A stretch of DNA of 64,000 nt. Source: Parvibaculum sp963696585 (GTDB lineage: Bacteria > Pseudomonadota > Alphaproteobacteria > Parvibaculales > Parvibaculaceae). The stretch is taken from the NCBI GenBank assembly GCA_963696585.1, contig CAVOKW010000035.1, positions 186,001-250,000 of the forward strand, written 5' to 3'. Positions 28,253 to 39,473 of the stretch are shown here, one piece after another. A model generated the notes under the pieces. That model searched no databases. It had not been told where the DNA came from and was given only the letters and a program-made list of their open reading frames with translations. Numbering within the stretch: position 1 is the first letter of the stretch; each line of letters starts with the position of its first letter. The translations under genes were made by a program, and so were the position numbers.

Positions 28253-29644
28253 TCAGGTCTTGATCCGCAGGTGAAAGCTCTTGGGACGGGTGAGATGTTC
28301 GTAGCCGACTTTGGAAAGCGTCGCGCCGCGACCGGTGTCCTTGACGCCGGTCCAAGGGAGAGCGGGGTCGAGATAATCGCAGCGATTGAGGAAGCAGGTG
28401 CCGGTTTCGATTTCGGCAGCGATGGCTTCGCCCGCTTCCATATCCTCGGTCCAGACGGATGCCGTCAGGCCATAGGGACTGTCATTCATCAGCTCGATGG
28501 CTTCGGCGTCGGAGGAGACCTTCATGATGCCGATGCAGGGACCGAAGGTTTCCTCGCGCATGACATCCATCTGGTGATTGACGTTGACGAGGATCTGCGG
28601 CGCGAGATAGGGCGTGCCCGGCCTGGACGCCGGGAAGAGCTTTTCGTCGATCAGCGCCTTGGCGCCGCCACGCACCGCCGATTCAATCTGTCCACGGACG
28701 AAAGAGGCAGCGGAAGCACGCACCATGGGCCCGAGTGTGGTTGATGGATCAAGCGGATTGCCGAGCACATATTTTTTGGTGAGATCGACAAAACCTTCGA
28801 GGAAATCATCATAGACATCGGCATGAACATAAAGGCGTTCCTTGCCGCAACAGGATTGCCCGGAATTGAAATAGGCGCCGTCCACGAGATTTTCGATGGC
28901 GAAGGGGATGTTGGCATCAGGCCGGACATAGGCCGGGTCCTTGCCGCCGAGTTCGAGTCCGATGCCGATGAAACGATCCGCGGCGGCGCGGACCACGGCA
29001 TGACCACCCGACACGGAGCCTGTGAAGTTCACGAAATCGACGCGTGGATCGCCAATCGTCTTTTCGGTCAGTTCATGGCTCATATGGATGACCTGAAACA
29101 GGCCATCGGGCGCACCTGCCTTTTCAAAGGCGATGGCGAAACGTTCGGCGCAAAGCGGGGTCTGGCCGGAATGTTTGAGGATGACGGCATTGCCCGCCAT
29201 GATCGCCGGGACCACCGAATTGACGGCGATGAGATAGGGATAGTTCCAGGCGGCAATGGCAAGGACGACGCCGAGCGGTTCGCGGCGGATGAAGCGTTTG
29301 AAGCCATCCTTGGGCGTTGGCACGATGTCGGCCAGCGCTTCCCCGGCGATCGACACCATATAACGGGCGCGTTCTTCGAACCCACGCATTTCGCCTGCGC
29401 CATAGGCAATGGGGCGACCCATTTGCCAGGCGAGTTCGGGAACGATCTCGTCCTTCATGGCGATGAGGGCATCGGTGAAGCGCAGGCAAAGGGCGGCGCG
29501 TTCGGCCAATGGCACGCGCTTCCAGGCGGCCTGGGCGTGGCGGGCATCGCTCAATGCGCCATCAATTTCGCGCCATGTGGCGAGCGGGCGCTCAGCGTAA
29601 ATCGACCCGTCAACGGGGGAGAGGACTTTCAATGTTTGCGACAT
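28253..29644 (-). CDS. NAD(P)-dependent aldehyde dehydrogenase
   Basis: Aldehyde dehydrogenase superfamily, 463 residues. Catalytic Cys in NSGQSCCGKERL and general-base Glu in LELGGKDPAYV are present; AWNYP marks the cofactor-binding segment. It sits between the glutamine-synthetase-like gene and the Fe-ADH. In putrescine and ethanolamine pathways based on gamma-glutamylation, an aldehyde dehydrogenase of this class oxidises gamma-glutamyl-aminoaldehydes; the substrate here is inferred. Confidence 0.93.
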   Translation of the reverse strand: MSQTLKVLSPVDGSIYAERPLATWREIDGALSDARHAQAAWKRVPLAERAALCLRFTDALIAMKDEIVPELAWQMGRPIAYGAGEMRGFEERARYMVSIAGEALADIVPTPKDGFKRFIRREPLGVVLAIAAWNYPYLIAVNSVVPAIMAGNAVILKHSGQTPLCAERFAIAFEKAGAPDGLFQVIHMSHELTEKTIGDPRVDFVNFTGSVSGGHAVVRAAADRFIGIGLELGGKDPAYVRPDANIPFAIENLVDGAYFNSGQSCCGKERLYVHADVYDDFLEGFVDLTKKYVLGNPLDPSTTLGPMVRASAASFVRGQIESAVRGGAKALIDEKLFPASRPGTPYLAPQILVNVNHQMDVMREETFGPCIGIMKVSSDAEAIELMNDSPYGLTASVWTEDMEAGEAIAAEIETGTCFLNRCDYLDPALPWTGVKDTGRGATLSKVGYEHLTRPKSFHLRIKT

Positions 29645-29675
29645 GCTGTTTCTACTTTTCGACTAATTTACGTGC

Positions 29676-31055
29676 TCAGCCGCGCTCGAAGCCGCGCATG
29701 ACTTCCCAGTCAGTCACGCGACGCTCATATTCGAACTGTTCCCACCGGCCTGTGTGGAGATAATGTTCGACAACGTCGTCGCCAAGGGCTGCGCGCAGCG
29801 TAGCTGACTTTTCGAGTTCTGCCAGTGCGGCATGAAGGCTCTTGGGCAGGGAGGGAATGCCGCCCGACGTATAGGCGTCACCGGAAAACTCGGGTTGCAG
29901 GGTGAGTTTGTTGTCGATGCCGTCCATGCCTGCCGCAATCAGCGCGGCAAAGGCGAGATAGGGATTCAAATCCGCCCCGCCGACGCGGCATTCAATACGC
30001 AGGCTCTTGCCATGGCCACACATACGGAAACCGGCTGTGCGGTTGTCGTTTGACCAGACGATATTGGTCGGGGCGAAGGAGCCATTCACGAAGCGCTTGT
30101 AGGAATTGATGTTGGGCGCGAGGAAATAGGTGAGCGCTGGGGCATGTCTGATCTGGCCCGCGAGGAACTGCTTGCACATTTCCGACATGCCATAGGTTGC
30201 GCTTTTGGGATCGTAGAAGAGGGCGTTCTTGTCCTGATCGTCCCAGAGCGACATGTGGATGTGACAGGAGGAACCGGCGAGGTCGTAATTCCACTTGGCC
30301 ATGAAGGTGATGGCCTTGCCATGCAGATGGGCGATTTCCTTGATGCCGTTTTTCAGCAGCACATGGCGGTCCGCCATTTCGAGGGCTTCGGCATAGCGGA
30401 TGTTGATTTCCTCCTGACCCGGCCCCCATTCGCCTTTCGAGTTTTCCACCGGAATGCCGGCACCCTCCAGACCATTGCGGATCGCGCGCATGATCGGCTC
30501 TTCCTTGGTGGTGGCGAGAATATGGTAGTCCTCGATATAAAAATTTTCAGATTTGAGATTGTGATAGCGCTTTTCATGCGCTGACTCGTAGGTCTCATTG
30601 AACAGATAGAACTCAAGTTCGGAAGCGGTGTTGGCCTTCATCTTGAGCGCGGCGAGGCGCTTCAACTGCTTCTTCAGGATGGCGCGCGGCGCATGGGGCA
30701 CATCCTCGCCGTGATGATCGAGCGTGTCGCACAGAACGATGGCGGTGCCTGGCAGCCATGGCACGCGGCGCAGGGTTGAGAGATCGGGCTTCATGGTGAA
30801 GTCGCCATAGCCCTTGGACCAGCTTGCCGCCTTGTAGCCGGGGACCGGCTCCATATCGGTGTCAACGGTCAGGAGATAATTGCAGGCATGGGTTTCCTGA
30901 ACGGCGGTGTCGAGAAAATAGCCCACTGACATGCGCTTGCCGACCAATCGTCCCTGCATGTCCGGCATTGCCATGACAACAGTGTCGATGTCGCCGGAGC
31001 TGGCGAGATCCGAAAGCTGATCGAGGGTTAGTTTTCCAGGCAACGCATTGGGCAT
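29676..31055 (-). CDS. Glutamine-synthetase-like ligase (gamma-glutamylpolyamine/PuuA type)
   Basis: Catalytic GS domain with the SELEFYLF, AGSSCHIHMSLWDDQ, NSYKRFVNGSFAPTN and FRMCGHG segments. Sequence style (long N-terminal segment, no classic adenylylation motif) matches PuuA/GlnA3-type enzymes, which glutamylate amines with ATP rather than ammonia. 459 residues; AAGGAGAG precedes the start. Its neighbours (permease, aldehyde and alcohol dehydrogenase) make an amine catabolic role much more likely than nitrogen assimilation. Substrate not defined. Confidence 0.88.
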   Translation of the reverse strand: MPNALPGKLTLDQLSDLASSGDIDTVVMAMPDMQGRLVGKRMSVGYFLDTAVQETHACNYLLTVDTDMEPVPGYKAASWSKGYGDFTMKPDLSTLRRVPWLPGTAIVLCDTLDHHGEDVPHAPRAILKKQLKRLAALKMKANTASELEFYLFNETYESAHEKRYHNLKSENFYIEDYHILATTKEEPIMRAIRNGLEGAGIPVENSKGEWGPGQEEINIRYAEALEMADRHVLLKNGIKEIAHLHGKAITFMAKWNYDLAGSSCHIHMSLWDDQDKNALFYDPKSATYGMSEMCKQFLAGQIRHAPALTYFLAPNINSYKRFVNGSFAPTNIVWSNDNRTAGFRMCGHGKSLRIECRVGGADLNPYLAFAALIAAGMDGIDNKLTLQPEFSGDAYTSGGIPSLPKSLHAALAELEKSATLRAALGDDVVEHYLHTGRWEQFEYERRVTDWEVMRGFERG

Positions 31056-31152
31056 TTATCTCTCCTTGCGACCGGCACGGGCTGACTTGCCCTGTGGGTC
31101 ATGACAACAGAAAAGGGCCTGCGGACCAGCCGCAGCCCAGATAGTGAAGGCA

Positions 31153-31180
31153 GGAGGGCATCACGTGAGCGATGCCCTCC
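31153..31180. terminator. Inverted repeat between permease and ligase genes
   Basis: GGAGGGCATC at 31153-31162 pairs with GATGCCCTCC at 31171-31180 around an 8-base loop. It lies 13 bases after the permease stop on the minus strand and could attenuate or stabilise the operon transcript; there is no strong T-run. Confidence 0.5.
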
Positions 31181-31193
31181 CTTGTTCAAGGCA

Positions 31194-32735
31194 TTATTCG
31201 GCTGCGACCGCAGCTTCAGCGGCCGCGATTTCGGCCTGACGCTTGGCAATCAGGTCGCCAATGGGCGGACCCTGGAAGCGACGGTTCTCAAACACGACCC
31301 AGACAATGGCCGTGAGGATGAGGAAGCCGATCGTGATATCCAGCGCCCAGTCATTGGGAGGCTGCACGCCAATGACGAAGATCAGCGCCATGGCAGCGAT
31401 GGAGAGCAGGGCGAAGAGCGTGTAGAGCCCACGACCCATGTTCCACGGCCCCATTTTTGGCCATTTCTTGCCACCAAAGGTGAAAAGACCAAGCGTGATC
31501 GGGATGACGAAAGAGAAGAACAGGAAGATGACGGTGCAGGACACCACGATGGCATAGGCCGAAGCCCCGGCAATCGTGATGAGCGAGGTGCCCCAAACGA
31601 AGAGCACGGCAAGTGTCGCGCCGGTCCAGATGGCATTGACCGGTGTGCGGAAGGTTGGGCTCACCTTGGCCAACGCCGTTGAGAAGGGCAGACCACCGTC
31701 ACGCGAGAAGGCGTAAATCATGCGCGACACGGATGTCACCGTCGCCAGACCGCAGAGGAACTGTGAAATGAAGATGGCGATATAGAGGTATTGCTTGACC
31801 TGCGGATTGACCTGGGCGTCCATGGCCCAGAAGAACACGTTCCAGCCCTGCTTGGCCGCATCGTCCATGTTCGGGATCATGAGGACGAAAGAGCAGAGCA
31901 TGATGTAGCCGAAGACGGCAGCCCAGATGACGGACATGATGATGCCACGGGGCACGCGATGGGCAGCACCGATGGTTTCTTCCGAGGTATGTGCCGAGGC
32001 GTCATAACCCGTGATCGTGTAGATCGGCATCAGCAAGCCGAGCAGGAAAACCCAACCACCTGAAACGGCTGGCCAGACATTGCCACCAGCTTCACCTGAA
32101 TAGTTCGAGAAGGTGAAGAGACGCGCCACGTCATAGCCTGGTGCGGAATAGAGGCAGACACCCGCCAGGACCAGTGCGGTGATGAAGATCAGATAGCCGG
32201 AAAAGTCAGTCAGCAGGGCGGTCAGCTTGATGCCCAGATGATTGATGATTGCCTGGATGCCTGTGAGGACGACAAGGAAGAGCACGCGTACCGTGATTGT
32301 GTCTTCCATGCCGAAATAAGCGCCGAAAGCCCCGAAGAAGAAGTAATAGGTGCCGACATTGATGGCGCCGAGAACCGTGACAAGACCCAGCAGATTGAAC
32401 CAGGCCGTAACCCAGCCGGTGAAGCGGTTGCCGAGGATCGACCCCCAGTGATAAAGGCCGCCTGCTGTGGGATAGGCTGACGAGATCTGCGCCATGGCAA
32501 GGGCGAAGACGCCGGAAATGGCGCAGCCAAGCGGCCAGCCAATACCGATTGCGGCACCACCAGCGCCTGACGTTGCCTGAGCCAGCGAGTTGATGCCGCC
32601 GGACAGGATGCAGATGATCGAGAAAGAAATGGCAAAGTTCGAAAACCCGCCCATACCGCGCTTCAACTCCTGTGCGTAACCCATGGAGTGAAGCAGCTTA
32701 ACGTCTTCTGTGATGTCGTCGTGATTTGTGCTCAT
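31194..32735 (-). CDS. APC-superfamily amino acid/amine permease
   Basis: Polytopic inner membrane transporter with about 12-13 transmembrane segments; GMGGFSNFAISFSIICILSG and the Gly-rich first helix match the amino acid/choline transporter-like (GABA/ethanolamine permease) branch. 513 residues from the ATG at 32735, which has GAGGGGA just upstream; an in-frame TTG at 32753 is less likely. It is the first gene of the operon and probably imports the amine. Confidence 0.9.
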   Translation of the reverse strand: MSTNHDDITEDVKLLHSMGYAQELKRGMGGFSNFAISFSIICILSGGINSLAQATSGAGGAAIGIGWPLGCAISGVFALAMAQISSAYPTAGGLYHWGSILGNRFTGWVTAWFNLLGLVTVLGAINVGTYYFFFGAFGAYFGMEDTITVRVLFLVVLTGIQAIINHLGIKLTALLTDFSGYLIFITALVLAGVCLYSAPGYDVARLFTFSNYSGEAGGNVWPAVSGGWVFLLGLLMPIYTITGYDASAHTSEETIGAAHRVPRGIIMSVIWAAVFGYIMLCSFVLMIPNMDDAAKQGWNVFFWAMDAQVNPQVKQYLYIAIFISQFLCGLATVTSVSRMIYAFSRDGGLPFSTALAKVSPTFRTPVNAIWTGATLAVLFVWGTSLITIAGASAYAIVVSCTVIFLFFSFVIPITLGLFTFGGKKWPKMGPWNMGRGLYTLFALLSIAAMALIFVIGVQPPNDWALDITIGFLILTAIVWVVFENRRFQGPPIGDLIAKRQAEIAAAEAAVAAE

Positions 32736-33158
32736 CGTCCCCTCGTTTGACAAAAGTCATAGCTGGCCATTCCGGATGGGAATGCCGTGCCAGTCACGGA
32801 CAGGAAGGGACGTACAGCCAAGGTGCCCCGGATTTACCGTTGCCCCATACACAACTCCATTCTCGATTTTTGGCCGAACAGGTTCATGAAATCAGCCCCC
32901 CAGGGCCCCTTACGCACTTCTCTGCCAAGGAAGCTTGCACGGTTTCAAGACGCTTTTCATCTGGATTGTTAAGGAAACACGTCGGCTCTGTGTTATTTTT
33001 TAAACAGGCCGGACCTTGGCTGTTGGTTTTCGTGGTTTTCGTGGCTTTCGTTGACGGGCGCGAGGGCGATGTCCAAACTCCGCCTGCGATTCTTTAGGCG
33101 CTGACGGGGGCGTTCACGGCGGGTATGGACTGAGCGTGACGATTGAGGGGATGGGGCG
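32736..33158. other. Divergent intergenic region between the permease and mipZ
   Basis: 423 bases without a convincing gene; promoters for both directions must lie here. A short repeat of GTTTTCGTG-like units (33028-33050) precedes mipZ, and a T-rich patch at 32990-33003. I see no clear sigma-54 element and no terminator. Confidence 0.5.
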
Positions 33159-34010
33159 ATGAATGAACCGGCGCCAGGGCGCAGGAACGCCCATGTCATT
33201 GTGCTGGGCAATGAAAAGGGTGGTTCAGGCAAGACCACCACGGCCATGCACATTATCACCATGCTGCTGCATGAGGGCATGGCTGTTGGCTCCATTGATC
33301 TGGACAGCCGTCAACGCTCGCTGAGCCGCTATATTGAAAACCGCAAGGGCTGGGCGGATGCCAATGGCGTCAAGCTGGTCATGCCTGACCATCACGTGAT
33401 TGAACGCTCCACGGCCGACACGGTGAGCGAGGCCAATGCGCAAGAGCGGGCGGCGTTTGAAGCCGTGCTGGCAAAACTCTCGGCGGAAAACGATTTCGTT
33501 GTCATCGATTCACCGGGCAGCGACACTTGTCTCTCGCGTGTTGGCCATGCCGTTGCCGATACGCTGGTCACGCCGATGAATGACAGCTTTGTGGATTTTG
33601 ACCTGATCGGTCGGGTTGATCCGCAGACCTATCGCATATTGGGACCGAGCCTTTATAGCGAAATGGTGTGGGAAAGCCGCAAGCGCCGCGTGATGCTGGA
33701 TGGCGGCAAGGTGGACTGGATCGTGATGCGCAACCGCCTGTCGCATCTCGATGCCAAGAACAAGCGGCGCGTGGAATCCGTGCTGGAAGACCTGTCCACA
33801 CGGATCGGGTTTCGGCTGGCCCCCGGATTTGGCGAGCGCGTGATATTCCGCGAAATGTTCCCCTCAGGTCTGACCCTGCTTGATCTGCGCGCGGATGGGG
33901 TTGAGGCCAGCCTCTCCATGTCGCATGTCGCGGCCCGGGCGGAAGTTCGCGCGCTGATCGACGTGCTCAACCTGCCCATGCCGGGGCAGAAGCAGGTGGC
34001 AAACGGCTGA
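33159..34010 (+). CDS. mipZ: MipZ-type division-plane-positioning ATPase (ParA family)
   Basis: ParA-like ATPase that forms a polar gradient and inhibits FtsZ assembly near the poles, so division happens at mid-cell. The deviant Walker A GNEKGGSGKTT (residues 17-27) follows VIVL, and IDLDSRQRSLSRYIENRKGW is typical of MipZ. SFVDFDLIG also matches. 283 residues. ATG 33159 has GAGGGG upstream. No parB or parS is adjacent, as is normal for MipZ. Confidence 0.93.
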   Translation: MNEPAPGRRNAHVIVLGNEKGGSGKTTTAMHIITMLLHEGMAVGSIDLDSRQRSLSRYIENRKGWADANGVKLVMPDHHVIERSTADTVSEANAQERAAFEAVLAKLSAENDFVVIDSPGSDTCLSRVGHAVADTLVTPMNDSFVDFDLIGRVDPQTYRILGPSLYSEMVWESRKRRVMLDGGKVDWIVMRNRLSHLDAKNKRRVESVLEDLSTRIGFRLAPGFGERVIFREMFPSGLTLLDLRADGVEASLSMSHVAARAEVRALIDVLNLPMPGQKQVANG

Positions 34011-34057
34011 AACAAAACGACCGAAACAATAAAGTGATGTGAGCGAGTGGGTCCGGA

Positions 34058-35653
34058 TCAGCCGCGTTCGCGATTGATCCGGGTCGCTGCCTGCTTGGGC
34101 AGGGCCCAGTTTTCCGGCGGGATGGCGATGCAGGAAATCGACTGACGGGCAAGACGACCGCAAGCGCTGCGGGCCGCCTCTTCGCCGGAGAAACCGCCGA
34201 AGCGTGAGCGATAAAGCGTCTTGTTGTCGGCGGTCTTGACCGGAATGGTGACGGGCACAGCCTTGCCGAGTTCGGTCGGCGCGGCGCGCATGGCATCGCG
34301 GATCCGTTCAACGGCATCGGACTGATCGGCATAAGCGCCGATCTGAATGATCCATGTGCCCTCAGGGATGAGCGGGTCGCCCGTGCGCCATGAGCCATCA
34401 AGCGGGGCGGGTGCGCGCAGATTGCTGACCTGAAGCTCGTTCCTGTCATGCGAGGCCGAGGTTTCGCTGGCCTGAGCCGGGGTCACGATCAGATTGCCGA
34501 GATCACGCCCGACCTGGCGGACGGGGCCTTCGGCTGTGTGATAGGCGGCAAGGGCATAGGCGGTGACTTTGTCCATCGGCGCGGCGGCAGGCTTGGCCGG
34601 GGCCGCTGAAGCAAGTTTTGCGGTTGCCGACGCTTCATAGGATTCTTCGTCGGGATCCTGCTCATCCGTTGTACTCAGCAGTGCCGTCATGGCGCGACGA
34701 TCATCAACCGTCAGATCGGCTGGTTTGGTGACCGGCATGGGCGCGGTATTGACCGAGGCAAGCTGGATATTGGACGCACCGATACCATTTCTGGCGATGG
34801 CGGTGGGGAAGGCGCGATCAAGAATCTGCACCATATGCTTGTCGCGCGCGCGCGCGGTCTTGCCACCCATGACAACGCCAATCAGCCATTTGTTGTCGCG
34901 TTCGACAACGGCTGTCAAATTGAAACCCGAAGCATCCGTAAAGCCGGTCTTGAGACCCGTGACACCGGCATAGCGGCCCAGCAGACGGTTATGATTGCGG
35001 ATCGAGCGGCCTTCCCAGACGAAATTCTGGGTGCTGAAATAGCGATAATAGGTCGGGAAATCTTCGCGGATGCGCTTGGCGAGCGTGGCCATGTCGCGCG
35101 CCGTTGTGACCTGGGCGCGATTGGGCAGGCCCGAGGCATTCATGAACTTGGTGCGGCTCATGCCGATGGCGCGCGCCTTGGACGTCATGCGCGAGGCGAA
35201 AGTCGTTTCGGAGCCGCCGACATATTCAGCGACAGCCACGGCAATGTCGTTGGCGGATTTGGTGACAAGCGCGAGGATGGCGTCTTCCACGCGGATGGTT
35301 TCGCCGGGTTTGAGGCCGAGGCGCGAGGGCGCCTGATTGGCGGCGTGCGGGGAAATCGGAATGCGGGTCGAGAGTTTGATCTTGCCGGATTCAAGGCGCT
35401 CAAACAGGAGGTAAAGGGTCATGACCTTGGTGAGCGAGGCGGGATAGCACTGCGCGTCAGCATTGTCGGAATAGAGAATCTTGCCGCTATAGGCGTCCAT
35501 CACGAGGGCCGCTTCGCGGGGTTTGGCAGCGGCGGGCAGGGACTGAAACAGGGTGAGCGCGAGGAGGAGCAGACCAAGGCCAACGGCATTGCCAGCGGCA
35601 CGAATCGCTGATGTCAGACGGCCCAAAACGGGTGCGCGCGCCATTTCTGCCAT
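34058..35653 (-). CDS. D-alanyl-D-alanine carboxypeptidase (S11 family) with C-terminal SPOR domain
   Basis: Penicillin-binding protein that trims D-Ala from peptidoglycan stem peptides. Signal sequence at residues about 23-43. Active-site motifs: SLTK (Ser73, Lys76), SAN (Ser133, Asn135) and KTG (235-237). After the peptidase domain comes a long Ala/Pro-rich linker, and a SPOR domain at about 430-525 (WIIQIGAYADQ...RSRFGGF), which binds septal glycan. 531 residues. The start at ATG 35653 is reasonable. Such fusions are typical in alphaproteobacteria. Confidence 0.93.
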   Translation of the reverse strand: MAEMARAPVLGRLTSAIRAAGNAVGLGLLLLALTLFQSLPAAAKPREAALVMDAYSGKILYSDNADAQCYPASLTKVMTLYLLFERLESGKIKLSTRIPISPHAANQAPSRLGLKPGETIRVEDAILALVTKSANDIAVAVAEYVGGSETTFASRMTSKARAIGMSRTKFMNASGLPNRAQVTTARDMATLAKRIREDFPTYYRYFSTQNFVWEGRSIRNHNRLLGRYAGVTGLKTGFTDASGFNLTAVVERDNKWLIGVVMGGKTARARDKHMVQILDRAFPTAIARNGIGASNIQLASVNTAPMPVTKPADLTVDDRRAMTALLSTTDEQDPDEESYEASATAKLASAAPAKPAAAPMDKVTAYALAAYHTAEGPVRQVGRDLGNLIVTPAQASETSASHDRNELQVSNLRAPAPLDGSWRTGDPLIPEGTWIIQIGAYADQSDAVERIRDAMRAAPTELGKAVPVTIPVKTADNKTLYRSRFGGFSGEEAARSACGRLARQSISCIAIPPENWALPKQAATRINRERG

Positions 35654-36247
35654 TTTGTCGAGACCCCCGAATACGCGTGACCCATACCCCCACGGACCAC
35701 CGCCTCACGCATTTCCCCTGGAAGTGTAACTAAGGGAACACAGTTTGCGAAGCCCCCGCAGGTGCGAAACAGACCAAAAACCGGAGTTATTCCGGATATT
35801 TGGCTGATTTTATGACTGTAAGGGCAAGTGATTACCAATTAATTAACGAAATTAGGATTTTGTTAACCTGCTTGAGTCCGTTCGGGAAAGGGGCAAGCCG
35901 CTTTCTGGCGCTGCTTCTGCGTCAATCGGGCGGGGCTGGCGTCCCGCCGGGTGCCGCTGAGCGAATGATGCAAATGCCTGGCTTGAGACCCTCCCGTCGA
36001 GCTTGCGGCCAGCCGGACTCGCCTGAAGTGGAAACTTCATCTGATTGACTGCATTGGACCTTTGAAATTGGCGACGTTCCACTATGTAATAGTGAGCGCG
36101 GCGGTGCCGCCTGGAAGATTTCTTGCGACAAGACCTCGTTCTCTTGAGAAAGGAATTCCGGCACAAACAATTGAGACGGCGTCTGGCTGCGCCCCCGTTT
36201 GTCACGTGGGAGGCGGAGCAGGCCAGCGTGAACCGACAGGACCTCGA
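35654..36247. other. Intergenic region upstream of clpS, with AT-rich TTAA tracts
   Basis: 594 bases with no gene I can support. At 35839-35868 there is an AT-rich patch with TTAATTAAC and TTAACC, resembling half-sites for CtrA but without its standard spacing. The region also carries the clpSA promoter (see 36062). An 82-codon open frame at 35800 has no convincing features. Confidence 0.5.
36062..36090 (+). promoter_or_regulatory. Probable promoter of clpS-clpA
   Basis: TTGAAA at 36062-36067, 17-base spacer, TGTAAT at 36085-36090: a close match to the housekeeping consensus. The same stretch (TTGAAA with CTATGT) also loosely fits the alphaproteobacterial heat-shock sigma-32 pattern, as expected for a Clp protease. 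The leader to the clpS ATG would be about 150 bases. Confidence 0.55.
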
Positions 36248-36583
36248 ATGGCGGACGATACCAGGCGCGGGGATGACGATGATGGCGGTGTGAACACCGG
36301 TCTCATCACCAAGACCCGACCCAAAACCAAGAAGCCTTCGCTCTACAAGGTTCTCCTTCTGAATGATGACTACACGCCGATGGAGTTCGTCATTCATGTG
36401 TTGGAGCGGTTTTTCAACAAGGGGCGCGAAGACGCGACCCAGATCATGCTCCATGTGCATCAGCATGGAGTCGGTATCTGCGGCCTCTATACATATGAGG
36501 TGGCAGAGACCAAGGTGACGCTGGTGATGGACTTTGCAAGGCAGCACCAGCATCCGCTGCAATGCACGATGGAAAGAGAGTAG
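36248..36583 (+). CDS. clpS: ATP-dependent Clp protease adaptor ClpS
   Basis: N-degron adaptor that delivers substrates to ClpAP. 111 residues from ATG 36248, with AGGA six bases upstream. The core LYKVLLLNDDYTPMEFV, VGICGLYTYEVAETK and the C-terminal HPLQCTMERE are diagnostic. The N-terminal 35 residues are a charged, flexible extension. Followed by clpA after about 40 bases. Confidence 0.96.
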   Translation: MADDTRRGDDDDGGVNTGLITKTRPKTKKPSLYKVLLLNDDYTPMEFVIHVLERFFNKGREDATQIMLHVHQHGVGICGLYTYEVAETKVTLVMDFARQHQHPLQCTMERE

Positions 36584-36622
36584 CGCGTCTAGGCTGTAGT
36601 TCAGCAGAAGGGAAGGTCTCTA

Positions 36623-39004
<2,382 letters not shown>

Positions 39005-39027
39005 TTGCTTATCAACGAAACTGGAAT

Positions 39028-39057
39028 GGCCATGAGGTTCAGACCCCATGGCCTTTT
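39028..39057 (+). terminator. Terminator after clpA
   Basis: GGCCATG at 39028-39034 pairs with CATGGCC at 39047-39053, followed by TTTT. Confidence 0.8.
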
Positions 39058-39100
39058 CCGTGTAGACTGTAATCCTTAAAAAATAACGGGGAGAGAAAAG

Positions 39101-39472
39101 ATGATTGGCTATGTGACTCTGGGCAGCAATGACCGTGTGAAGGCGGCGAAATATTACGATGACTTGTTGAGCGTTGTGGGCGCCAAACGCGCTATGGAAG
39201 ATGGTGACCGTTTCATCGGCTGGTCAAACGGGCAGGGTGCGATGCTCGCTGTTGCCAGACCCTTTGATGGCAATCCGGCGACTGTCGGCAATGGCAATAT
39301 GGTGGCGCTGGCCATGAAGTCGCGTGCGGCAGTGGACGAGATTCACGCCAAGGCGATGTCGCTCGGCAGCAAGGATGAAGGCGCGCCGGGCCTGCGTGGC
39401 GGCAATTTTTACGGTGCCTATTTCCGCGATCTGGATGGCAACAAGCTCTGCTGCTTCTATATGGGTGCGTGA
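39101..39472 (+). CDS. VOC-family (glyoxalase/dioxygenase-like) protein
   Basis: 123 residues, one vicinal-oxygen-chelate domain: IGYVTLGSNDRVKAAKYYDDLL at the start and GAYFRDLDGNKLCCFYM at the end. Likely a small metal-dependent lyase/isomerase-like protein; the reaction is not predictable. AGAGAAAAG precedes the ATG. Its stop codon touches the first tandem array, so the array has grown right up to the gene. Confidence 0.85.
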   Translation: MIGYVTLGSNDRVKAAKYYDDLLSVVGAKRAMEDGDRFIGWSNGQGAMLAVARPFDGNPATVGNGNMVALAMKSRAAVDEIHAKAMSLGSKDEGAPGLRGGNFYGAYFRDLDGNKLCCFYMGA

Positions 39473-39473
39473 A

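Noticed and set aside
32760..32810. Sigma-54-like promoter for the permease operon
   Set aside because: GGCACG is present on the minus strand, but the -12 element (TTGC) is absent at the right distance.
35800..36048. 82-codon frame between the carboxypeptidase and clpS
   Set aside because: Begins in the AT-rich promoter patch and ends in unconserved-looking sequence; no ribosome-binding site.
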